DNA from: Acidobacteriota bacterium
GTDB lineage: Bacteria; Acidobacteriota; Terriglobia; Bryobacterales; UBA6623
NCBI GenBank assembly: GCA_027592785.1
Contig: JAQCLD010000040.1
Location: 1 to 36,262 of the forward strand
Direction of reading: 5' to 3'
Length of the DNA: 36,262 nt
The notes below the pieces were generated by a model. It did not search any database. It saw only the letters and a program-made list of their open reading frames with translations, and was not told the DNA's origin. Every line of letters begins with the position of its first letter. Position 1 is the first letter of the stretch. Shown one piece after another: positions 8,957 to 16,395 of this stretch. A program made the position numbers and the translations under genes.

Positions 8957-9000
8957 CACGGCAAATTAGCAGTTTCTTTGGGGAAGAACAGAGGATTCTT

Positions 9001-10302
9001 ATGGCCAATATTGCAGTATTGGGCGCCCAGTGGGGCGACGAAGGAAAGGGCAAAATCGTCGATTTGATCGCCGATCGTTTCGACGTCGTCGCGCGCTCAA
9101 GCGGGGGGCATAACGCTGGCCATACCGTCAAAGTCGGCGACCAGAAGTTCATCCTGTCGTTGATTCCAACCGGCATCCTGCGCGGCAAGAAGGGCATTAT
9201 CGGCAACGGCTTGGTCGTCGACCCCGCCGCGCTGCTCAGAGAGATCAAGACGCTCGAAGGGTTGGGGATCACCGTCAAGGGCAATCTCTTTATCAGCCAC
9301 CGCGCGCACGTCATCTTCCCCTACCACCGCATGATGGAACGGGCGTCGGAAGACACGCCGGGCAAAGTCAAGATCGGAACCACGTCACGCGGCATAGGCC
9401 CTTGCTACGAAGACAAGATCGGCCGGAGAGGCATCCGCTTTGCCGAACTGCTCGACACCGCGGGTTTCCCCGAGCGCTTCCGCGCCGCCGCCGAAGAAAA
9501 GAACATCATCGCGACCGCGCTGAACATTCACGAGCCTTGGGACATTGAGGCGATCCTGAAGGAGTATCAGGATTACGCCGAACAGCTCCGCCCCTACGTC
9601 ACGGACACGATCTACCTGGTCAATCAACTGATCCGTCAAGGCGAGAAGGTCCTCTTTGAAGGCGCTCAGGGAACGATGCTGGACATTGACCACGGCACCT
9701 ACCCGTACCTGACGTCCTCGAACGCGACCGTCGGCGGCGTTTGCACAGGTCTGGGCGTTTCGCCCATGCTCATCGATGGCGTTGTCGGCATAGCGAAGGC
9801 CTATGCGACACGAGTCGGCGGAGGGCCTTTCGCAACCGAACTGCTGGGCGATGCGGGCAACGCCCTGCGCAATGCCGGCAACGAGTTCGGAACTGTCACG
9901 GGACGGCCGCGTCGCTGTGGCTGGTTCGACCTGCCGTTGATGAACTACGCCCACAACGTCAACCACCTGACGACGCTGGTCATCACGAAGCTGGACGTTC
10001 TCGACTACCTAGAAACGATTCCCGTTTGCGTCGCTTATAAGTACAAGGGCGAGAAGCTGGACTTCATGCCGGCGTTGCCGGAAGTCTATGAAGCAGTCGT
10101 GCCTGTGTATGAAGAAAGGCCCGGATGGCACTGCTCGACGGCGGGCATCAGGGAATACGACCAACTGCCGCAGGCGGCGAAGGACTACATCTCCTACCTG
10201 GAAGGCCAACTGGAAGTCGAGATCGGCTGTATTTCCACCGGCCCTGAGCGGGACGAGACGATTATCCGCCGCGGATCGAAGTTCGCCGGTTTCTTAGCTT
10301 AA
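9001..10302 (+). CDS. purA: Adenylosuccinate synthase
   Basis: 433 residues from the ATG at 9001, preceded by AGAGG at good spacing. It catalyses GTP-dependent ligation of IMP and aspartate to adenylosuccinate, the first committed step to AMP, in the cytosol. The N-terminal G-D-E-G-K-G-K P-loop is at residues 12-18 and the GHNAGHT segment follows. The conserved G-T-T-x-R-G-I-G-P and G-R-P-R-R-C-G-W-F-D segments are present. Length matches the family. The open frame extends further upstream to 8782, but that part runs through the hairpin leader and does not resemble PurA. The moeA gene follows after 36 bases. Confidence 0.98.
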   Translation: MANIAVLGAQWGDEGKGKIVDLIADRFDVVARSSGGHNAGHTVKVGDQKFILSLIPTGILRGKKGIIGNGLVVDPAALLREIKTLEGLGITVKGNLFISHRAHVIFPYHRMMERASEDTPGKVKIGTTSRGIGPCYEDKIGRRGIRFAELLDTAGFPERFRAAAEEKNIIATALNIHEPWDIEAILKEYQDYAEQLRPYVTDTIYLVNQLIRQGEKVLFEGAQGTMLDIDHGTYPYLTSSNATVGGVCTGLGVSPMLIDGVVGIAKAYATRVGGGPFATELLGDAGNALRNAGNEFGTVTGRPRRCGWFDLPLMNYAHNVNHLTTLVITKLDVLDYLETIPVCVAYKYKGEKLDFMPALPEVYEAVVPVYEERPGWHCSTAGIREYDQLPQAAKDYISYLEGQLEVEIGCISTGPERDETIIRRGSKFAGFLA

Positions 10303-10338
10303 GCAGGGCTGCTAGAGTAGCGGCCAGACTGGATCGCC

Positions 10339-11550
10339 ATGGACGCTCTTTCGTTTGAACAAGCCCGCGCCGTCATCGCGGCCCAGGTCCCGCCTATCTC
10401 AGGGGCGGCTGATTTGGTCGAGGACGTCCCATTGGAACTCGCGGCGGGCCGAACGCTCGCCGAGGATATCGTCGCCGACCGTGACTACCCACCCTTCAGA
10501 CGCTCCGCTCGCGACGGATTCGCCGTTCGCTCCGTCGATATCGCAGCGGCGCCGACTCGTCTGAGCGTCATTGGCGAGACCCGCGCAGGAGAGCCTTCTC
10601 GATACCGCGTCGAGGCCGGCGAGGCCGTGGAGATCATGACCGGCGCCCCCGGACCCCAAGGCGCCGACTGCGTTGTCATGGTTGAATACACGTGTCGCAC
10701 CGGCGACGATGTAGTCATCGAACAGAGCCTACCGCCGGGCAAAAACTTCGTCGCACAGGGCAGCGAGTCTGCCGCGGGAGCAACCGTGCTTCACGCCGGT
10801 GTTCGACTCGACTATTCTCAGATCGCACTTCTGGCCTCGGTGGGCAGATGCTCGATCTCGGTCTTTCGCCAGCCGCGAGTCGCCATCCTCTCCACAGGCG
10901 ACGAAGTTGTCGACATTGGTCAGGCTCCAAAACCATTTCAGATTAGAAACTCGAACGCCCATTCGCTCGCCGCTCAGGTGCGACGCCGCGGAGGCATTCC
11001 GGAAATCCTGCCGATCGCGCCGGATCGTCTCCAACAGACCAGGGAGCTGGTCGAAGTCGGGCTACAGGCCGACATGCTGTTGCTATCGGGCGGCGTGTCG
11101 ATGGGAAAGTACGATCTAGTGGAAGACGTCTTCGCCGATCTTGGGTCCGAGCTATTTTTCACGAAGGTCTTGATCCAGCCCGGCAAGCCGCTCGTTTTCG
11201 GCCGCGCCGCAGACAAGCCCTTCTTCGGCCTTCCGGGAAATCCGATCTCCACAATGGTCACCTTCGAGATTTTCGGCAGCCTTGCCCTAGCTCGACTCGC
11301 CGGTGTCGCCGACGCCTGCCTCCCCTTCACCGAGGCTGTGCTCGCCGAAGATTTTCGCCACAACCCGTCGCTGACCAGGTTCCTGCCAGCCCGTTTGGAC
11401 GGAGAATACGGGCGGCGGCGAGTATCTCCGGTAAAATGGCAGGGGTCAGGCGATTTGGCGTCTATAGCGAAGGCGAACTGCTTCCTCGTAGCAGGCGCGG
11501 ATCGCGAGTCATGGGACGCTGGTGAAAGAATCGCCGTGTTGCCGCTTTAG
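10339..11550 (+). CDS. moeA: Molybdopterin molybdenumtransferase MoeA
   Basis: 403 residues, normal for MoeA. It inserts molybdenum into adenylated molybdopterin in the last step of molybdenum cofactor synthesis. Visible family segments are P-F-x-R-S-A-R-D-G-F-A (the usual SAMDG with Met changed to Arg), G-E-A-V-E-I-M-T-G-A, the S-T-G-D-E-V segment, the molybdopterin-binding L-S-G-G-V-S-M-G-K-Y-D segment, and F-G-L-P-G-N-P. The C-terminal beta domain (domain IV) is present. moaC starts six bases after its stop, so the two form an operon and are probably translationally coupled. Confidence 0.96.
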   Translation: MDALSFEQARAVIAAQVPPISGAADLVEDVPLELAAGRTLAEDIVADRDYPPFRRSARDGFAVRSVDIAAAPTRLSVIGETRAGEPSRYRVEAGEAVEIMTGAPGPQGADCVVMVEYTCRTGDDVVIEQSLPPGKNFVAQGSESAAGATVLHAGVRLDYSQIALLASVGRCSISVFRQPRVAILSTGDEVVDIGQAPKPFQIRNSNAHSLAAQVRRRGGIPEILPIAPDRLQQTRELVEVGLQADMLLLSGGVSMGKYDLVEDVFADLGSELFFTKVLIQPGKPLVFGRAADKPFFGLPGNPISTMVTFEIFGSLALARLAGVADACLPFTEAVLAEDFRHNPSLTRFLPARLDGEYGRRRVSPVKWQGSGDLASIAKANCFLVAGADRESWDAGERIAVLPL

Positions 11551-11556
11551 AGTATA

Positions 11557-12045
11557 GTGCCCAAACTCACTCACTACGACGAAAACGGCTCCGTTCGCAT
11601 GGTCGATGTCGGGAATAAAGTCGCCACGAAGCGAACCGCTCGCGCGCACGCATTCGTAAAGATGAGTAAGAGCGTGCTACAGCAGCTGCCGGAAAACCCG
11701 AAGGGCAACCCCTTGGAGATAGCCCGCATCGCCGGAATTCAAGGGGCCAAGAAGACTTCTGAACTCATACCGCTTTGCCACCCTCTGGGGCTGACCCAAG
11801 CCGACGTTCAGATCGAACTAACGACTGAGGGCGCAGAGATCATTGCCTCGGCGTCGACGACGTCCCAGACAGGCGTGGAGATGGAGGCTTTGACCGCCGC
11901 CGCCACTGCCGCCCTGACGGTTTACGACATGTGCAAGGCGTTGGATAAATCCATCGAGATCACCGGCATCTATCTACTAGAGAAGACCGGCGGCAAGAGC
12001 GGAGATTACGTCCGTAACAACGAGCGCGGCGAAGGCGTCGAATAG
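11557..12045 (+). CDS. moaC: Cyclic pyranopterin monophosphate synthase MoaC
   Basis: 162 residues with a GTG start. With MoaA it turns GTP into cyclic pyranopterin monophosphate, the first step of molybdenum cofactor synthesis. The diagnostic segments are K-K-T-S-E-L-I-P-L-C-H-P-L (65-77), T-G-V-E-M-E-A-L-T (105-113) and D-M-C-K-A-L-D-K (124-131), which includes the catalytic lysine. Length is typical. There is no good ribosome-binding site before the GTG, which fits coupling to moeA. No moaA is in the window. Confidence 0.97.
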   Translation: MPKLTHYDENGSVRMVDVGNKVATKRTARAHAFVKMSKSVLQQLPENPKGNPLEIARIAGIQGAKKTSELIPLCHPLGLTQADVQIELTTEGAEIIASASTTSQTGVEMEALTAAATAALTVYDMCKALDKSIEITGIYLLEKTGGKSGDYVRNNERGEGVE

Positions 12046-12046
12046 A

Positions 12047-12052
12047 GAGAGG
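12047..12052 (+). promoter_or_regulatory. Ribosome-binding site pointing to an ATT start at 12059
   Basis: GAGAGG at 12047-12052 sits six bases before ATT (12059-12061), which is in frame with the VWA protein. The first conventional start, TTG at 12071, is 18 bases from this site, too far for normal initiation. Confidence 0.5.
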
Positions 12053-12070
12053 CCTGGAATTAGCAAGTAC

Positions 12071-13213
12071 TTGATTAACCTGGCGTTGGCCGCAGTTCTC
12101 GCCCTCGTGTTGAGCCCCGTGGCGCAACCTCAAGCATTCGATCCAGACGAACTGCTGACCCAGCCGATAAGTGTCGTTGAAGATCCGGAGTTGATGACGA
12201 CATTCACTAGCGAAATCGACCTGGTCAGCGTGCCCGTAGTCGTTCAGGGCAAGAAGGACCAATACGTCCACGGCCTAGAAAAGAGTGATTTTCTGCTGTT
12301 CGACAACGATGTGCAGCAGACGATTGTCGACTTCGACGTCAGCTTCCAACCGATCTCGATGGTGATTTGCGTCCAGTCGAGCGATCGGCTAGCAGACGAC
12401 ATGTTGGATCAGGTCAAGAAGACGGCCTATCTATTCACGCAGCAAGTACTCGGCGAGTTCGGAGAAGCGGCGGTAATCGGGTTCGACAGTCGCGTGAAGA
12501 TCATCAGCGAGTTCTCCAGCGACACAAAAGTCATCAACAAGGCGCTCAATTCGATTCGTACCGGGGCTTCCGGGATTCGTGTTAGCGACGCGGTCTACGA
12601 AGGCATCCGCATGCTGCGCCGCGAGCCCGAGAATCACAAGCGGGTCATCGTGGTGATTGCCGAAGGCCAAGACAACGGCAGCTCGATCGGCTTGGGCGAG
12701 ACGCTGCGAACGGCGCAGCTCTCCGGCATCCAGATCTACCCCATCTACCTCTCGACGTTGAAGTCGCGACTGAAGCAGCCTCCCATGCCCAAGGGGTCGC
12801 CTTACCCTCCCGGCATCGATCCCATCGGCGCGGCGCCCGGGTCCGTCAGCACCCCGACAACACAGCAGCAAAGCAACTACGTCGTCACGCCGAACGTCTT
12901 GCCGCTGGTCGTCGATCTCGTCGTTGGGATTAAGAACCTCGTCTTCAAGGACGCCCTAGCCGTTCTCGCGGTCGGCACGGGAGGAGACACCTACAAACCC
13001 ATCACGTCGGAGGGGCTCCAAAAGGCTATCACGGACATTGGAGAAGACCTTCACAGCCAATACTTGCTAACCTACGCGCCGAGCAATCTCAACAGCAGCG
13101 GCATCTTCCATGAGATTCGTGTGCAAGTCCCCTACAACGGCGCAACCGTCCGGGCACGGCCCGGATACTACTTTGGCCCTCGCCCCGTTGCCGACGGCGA
13201 TCCGGCCCCCTAA
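12071..13213 (+). CDS. VWFA-related Acidobacterial-domain protein, exported
   Basis: 380 residues from the TTG; four more (start-S-K-Y) if translation begins at the ATT at 12059. A hydrophobic signal segment (about 3-22) is followed by the short beta region typical of this family (F-T-S-E-I-D-L-V-S-V-P-V-V-V), then a von Willebrand A fold. The first metal-binding motif, normally D-x-S-x-S, is V-Q-S-S-D here (about 101-105), so the MIDAS aspartate is missing. The later strand V-I-V-V-I-A-E-G-Q-D-N corresponds to the usual S-D-G-E-D-N. The C-terminal G-Y-Y/G-P segment (A-R-P-G-Y-Y-F-G-P) is characteristic. Function is unknown across the family; binding to surface or secreted partners is assumed. 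It lies 25 bases after moaC and 11 before the mutase gene. Confidence 0.88.
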   Translation: MINLALAAVLALVLSPVAQPQAFDPDELLTQPISVVEDPELMTTFTSEIDLVSVPVVVQGKKDQYVHGLEKSDFLLFDNDVQQTIVDFDVSFQPISMVICVQSSDRLADDMLDQVKKTAYLFTQQVLGEFGEAAVIGFDSRVKIISEFSSDTKVINKALNSIRTGASGIRVSDAVYEGIRMLRREPENHKRVIVVIAEGQDNGSSIGLGETLRTAQLSGIQIYPIYLSTLKSRLKQPPMPKGSPYPPGIDPIGAAPGSVSTPTTQQQSNYVVTPNVLPLVVDLVVGIKNLVFKDALAVLAVGTGGDTYKPITSEGLQKAITDIGEDLHSQYLLTYAPSNLNSSGIFHEIRVQVPYNGATVRARPGYYFGPRPVADGDPAP

Positions 13214-13224
13214 CCGAGAGAAAC

Positions 13225-15453
13225 ATGTCCGACTCTAGACTCGTCGACGAGGCCCGTAAGGGCTTTGCCGCCATCGCTATCGATGACTCCCTCAAGCACG
13301 CTGCACTCGCTCACCTGGAGGATTGGTTGGCGACGGACAAGTTCGCCGGCCTGCTCGCTCCGAGCGATTACGTGCCGCTTGTTGAGTGGATGGTCCGCGA
13401 TAAGAAATTCGACTTCTTGCTGGATGGGTTTTACCAAGTCATCCCATTCGGCACGGGCGGCCGCCGAGGTCCTGTCGGCATCGGACCGAATCGGATCAAC
13501 CCTTACACCATCGCGTCTTCTGTTCAGGGCCACGTCGAGTACCTACGCCGCAAGCTGGGCGCTTCCGCCAAGCTCAAAGTCGTCGTCGCCTATGACGTTC
13601 GTGAGTTTCAGGATTTGCGCGGCGCGTATCCCAAGGACGTCCCCAATCCGCTCATCGGACTAACTTCCAAGGATCTGGCGCAGATCGCCGCGTCGGTCTA
13701 TTGCGCGGCAGGCGTAGCGGTCTACATGCTGCCTGACGAGCCAGCGGACTTCATCTCAACGCCGGAACTGTCGTTCCTCATCCGGCGCTACGGCGCCCAA
13801 GGCGGTCTCAACGTCTCGGCCTCGCACAATCACCCCGACGACAACGGCGGCAAGTTTTACAACGACCAAGGCGGCCAAGAAATTCCGCCCGACGACGAGC
13901 AGATGGTCGACATTGTCGAGACTATCACCGACGTCACCAGCATGCCTTACTCGGACGCTCGCTCCCGGGGGCTGATCCACCACATCACCGCAGCCGACCG
14001 CCAGGCATACATCGACCTAAACCTAGCTCTCCGCATGAAGTCTGAGCCAGGGCCGGCGAAGATCGTCTTCAGCAACCTCCACGGCACAGGCATCAACACC
14101 GTGGGGCGATGCTTGCAAGAAATGGGCTTCGAACTTGGCACACAGTATTTTGAGGTACCCGAGCAACGCGACTACCGCGGAGACTTCGCCAACGTGATGT
14201 TCCGCTGCCCTAATCCCGAGGTTCCCCAGTCGCTCGATCTGGCGATCAAACGTGCAGGAGAAGTCGGAGCCGATTTGGTTCTGGCGACAGACCCTGACGC
14301 CGATCGGCTGGGCGGCGTCTCGAAAAATGGCGACCGTTTCGAGTTCCTCAACGGCAACGAATGCGCCGTGGTGATCACCCGTTATCGCCTGGAGAAATTG
14401 CGGGAGGCCGGCAAGCTCCCAGCCAGACCTCTGGTCATCAAGACGCAGGTCACCACCGAACTGATCGCGCGCATTACCGAAGCCTACGGAGGGATAGTCA
14501 TCGGCGATCTGCTCGTCGGCTTCAAGTACATCGGGAACATCCTCAAACAGATTGAACAGACCGGCCGATTCGGCAACGTAGAGGCCTCACTCAGCGATTT
14601 TATTCTCGGCACAGAAGAGAGTCATGGCCTGCTGGTGACTCCCGAGATCCGCGACAAAGACGCCGCCGGGGCGTCGGTCGTATTGGCGGAGATGGCCTCG
14701 GACCTGGCAGCGGAGGGCCGCACGCTTTACGACTATCTGATCGACACCTACAAGCAATACGGCTACCACCGCAATTTCCTGCGCTCCACCATCATGCAAG
14801 GCGCCTCCGGTTCGGCGGCCATCCAGAAGATCCAGCGGCTGTTGCGCGAGAATCCTCCGGAAACTGTCGGCGGGCGGCGCGTACTGTCCGTGACCGATTA
14901 CTGGGACGAAGATCAATTCGGTCCGTTCGTGAGCAATACCGACCGCTTCGGTCGCAATCTCATCACCTACCACGTCGAAGGCGGCATCAAAGCGACGATC
15001 CGGCCATCCGGCACCGAGCCCAAGAACAAGATCTACATCGAGAAAGCTTCCGACCCGGTCGGAGCGGGCGCTTCCGATGCGGTCTTCCAGGCCGCCCGGG
15101 ACATGGTCGACCAGGAAGTCCAAGAATTCTCCAACTCGTTCCTGAAAACTATGTTGGCGCTGGTCGACATCGATCTGCCGGCGTATGCGTTGGAGATATC
15201 GGATCTGGTCTCGATCAACAGCAAGCGGCATTTTGCAGAGGAGTTCACACCCGGCCTAGAACGGTTGGCTGCCGGCTCGGGTTCGAACGAAGAACTGAAC
15301 GCCTGGATTGACTCCCAATTAAAGAGTTATGGTCCCGATGCGCGCCTCCTAATCGGTCCGGCCTTCGACTCGTACCTAGGTCAAGCCCGTAGCCAGGGGA
15401 GCGTCTCCGAAGCGGCCCTGGCGCGCGCGGAGCGTGTCTTCCGTCAAAGCTGA
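13225..15453 (+). CDS. Phosphoglucomutase/phosphomannomutase (PGM2/PgcA type), extended
   Basis: 742 residues. It should interconvert hexose 1- and 6-phosphates in the cytosol. All four active-site loops are visible: catalytic serine S200 in S-A-S-H-N-H-P, metal-binding D-P-D-A-D-R at 356-361, sugar-binding E-E-S-H-G at 464-468, and phosphate-binding R-P-S-G-T-E-P-K at 593-600. The F-G-T-G-G-R-R-G and N-R-I-N segments (75-92) place it near the PGM2/PgcA subfamily. It is over 100 residues longer than usual, with an N-terminal helical lead (1-70) and a C-terminal extension (about 635-742) of unknown role. The ATG follows GAGAGA at good spacing. Confidence 0.94.
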   Translation: MSDSRLVDEARKGFAAIAIDDSLKHAALAHLEDWLATDKFAGLLAPSDYVPLVEWMVRDKKFDFLLDGFYQVIPFGTGGRRGPVGIGPNRINPYTIASSVQGHVEYLRRKLGASAKLKVVVAYDVREFQDLRGAYPKDVPNPLIGLTSKDLAQIAASVYCAAGVAVYMLPDEPADFISTPELSFLIRRYGAQGGLNVSASHNHPDDNGGKFYNDQGGQEIPPDDEQMVDIVETITDVTSMPYSDARSRGLIHHITAADRQAYIDLNLALRMKSEPGPAKIVFSNLHGTGINTVGRCLQEMGFELGTQYFEVPEQRDYRGDFANVMFRCPNPEVPQSLDLAIKRAGEVGADLVLATDPDADRLGGVSKNGDRFEFLNGNECAVVITRYRLEKLREAGKLPARPLVIKTQVTTELIARITEAYGGIVIGDLLVGFKYIGNILKQIEQTGRFGNVEASLSDFILGTEESHGLLVTPEIRDKDAAGASVVLAEMASDLAAEGRTLYDYLIDTYKQYGYHRNFLRSTIMQGASGSAAIQKIQRLLRENPPETVGGRRVLSVTDYWDEDQFGPFVSNTDRFGRNLITYHVEGGIKATIRPSGTEPKNKIYIEKASDPVGAGASDAVFQAARDMVDQEVQEFSNSFLKTMLALVDIDLPAYALEISDLVSINSKRHFAEEFTPGLERLAAGSGSNEELNAWIDSQLKSYGPDARLLIGPAFDSYLGQARSQGSVSEAALARAERVFRQS

Positions 15454-15536
15454 ACGCCTGGGGCGTAACCGCCGTGGCGTGGACCTCGCCATTCTAACTT
15501 GGAGGCGCCGACCAGGTCGTTGCCTTCCCTTGCCCG

Positions 15537-16112
15537 ATGACCCAGAACTTGGCAGAACGGATGAGCGTCGTAGCCCGGCCCCTTTTGGCCTTTTGCGGCG
15601 AAGACGCGGCCAAAGCGCTTGAATTTCTCCTCCCCGGCCAACTCCCAGAACCGTACCGCCGCCTACTAGTCCACGAGAGCGACATGACCGGGACTCTGGA
15701 GCGCTATCGTAAACAGGCCATGTTGCTGCACACCGTCGAGCGCGTCATCACGCCCGATCGGGTCGTTCGGCATGTAGAACTTCGGGGCGCCGAGGACAAA
15801 CAGGCAGCCGAGTTCGGAGCTATCGAGATCAGCCTGGATCAGTTTGAGGCCGGGCCGCGTGAAGAGATTCTCGAGGGCGAGCTGCCTCTGGGCACGATTC
15901 TAAAGAAGGCCGAGATGGACTTCATCAGCAGACCGATCGCCTACTTCCGCATCAAGCCGGGGGCCTCCGTCCGTCATTCTTTCGGCGTGCCGTCGGAAGG
16001 GTGGCTCTACGGTCGCTGCAATCAGTTGTTGGCGCTCAGCGGCCACACGATCGCAGACGTAGTCGAGATCCTGCCGCCCGACCTCCCCGGTGCTGATGTC
16101 GCCCAGTTGTGA
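15537..16112 (+). CDS. Chorismate-lyase-like protein
   Basis: 191 residues, cytosolic, with no signal. The pattern resembles the chorismate lyase/UTRA fold, especially the DUF98-type branch: R-R-L-L-V-H-E-S-D-M-T-G-T-L-E (41-55), an arginine in H-V-E-L-R (79-83), and E-G-E-L-P-L-G-T-I-L (113-122), where a conserved Glu is expected. Chorismate lyases release pyruvate from chorismate to give 4-hydroxybenzoate. Assignment is from motif memory only. The start is uncertain: neither the ATG at 15537 nor the one at 15561 has a strong ribosome-binding site. The 3' end overlaps the zinc-ribbon/NrtS gene. Diverged family members may have another substrate. Confidence 0.55.
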   Translation: MTQNLAERMSVVARPLLAFCGEDAAKALEFLLPGQLPEPYRRLLVHESDMTGTLERYRKQAMLLHTVERVITPDRVVRHVELRGAEDKQAAEFGAIEISLDQFEAGPREEILEGELPLGTILKKAEMDFISRPIAYFRIKPGASVRHSFGVPSEGWLYGRCNQLLALSGHTIADVVEILPPDLPGADVAQL

Positions 16113-16395
16113 AGCCTGCGGAGTCTCCGCGCGAGGAGGCGGCTACGACCTCCGCAAGCCCGGAGGAACCGAGCATCGCTGCCTACGCTGCGCGTTCCGG
16201 TACCGTCCGCTCCTGCAAAGATCCTCCAAGATAGCTCTCCTTGTCGGCACCGTCCTGACCCTACTCAATCAGGGCGACCAACTATTCGGCCTTGCGCCTC
16301 GCTCAGCCTTGCTGTGGTGGAAAATTGGCCTGACCTACGTCGTGCCCTTCTGCGTCGCCACATACGGTTCGTTGGCTAACGCCAAGCGCAGCTAG
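16096..16395 (+). CDS. Zinc-ribbon protein with NrtS-like membrane domain
   Basis: About 99 residues from the ATG at 16096 (a GTG at 16090 would add two). The N-terminal third has two C-x-x-C pairs (C-E-A-C at 5-8 and C-L-R-C at 29-32), which look like a zinc ribbon. The rest holds two hydrophobic segments, one with L-T-L-L-N-Q-G-D and one with W-K-I-G-L-T-Y-V-V-P-F-C-V-A-T. These match the small two-helix NrtS nitrate/nitrite transporter family as I remember it. It overlaps the preceding gene by 17 bases, implying coupling. The stop shares CTAG with the convergent ligase gene. Transport activity is inference from the family. Confidence 0.72.
   Translation: MSPSCEACGVSARGGGYDLRKPGGTEHRCLRCAFRYRPLLQRSSKIALLVGTVLTLLNQGDQLFGLAPRSALLWWKIGLTYVVPFCVATYGSLANAKRS

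Noticed and set aside
8782-9000. Upstream extension of the purA reading frame
   Set aside because: It runs through a terminator-like hairpin and lacks family similarity. The ATG at 9001 has a ribosome-binding site and the normal PurA N-terminus.
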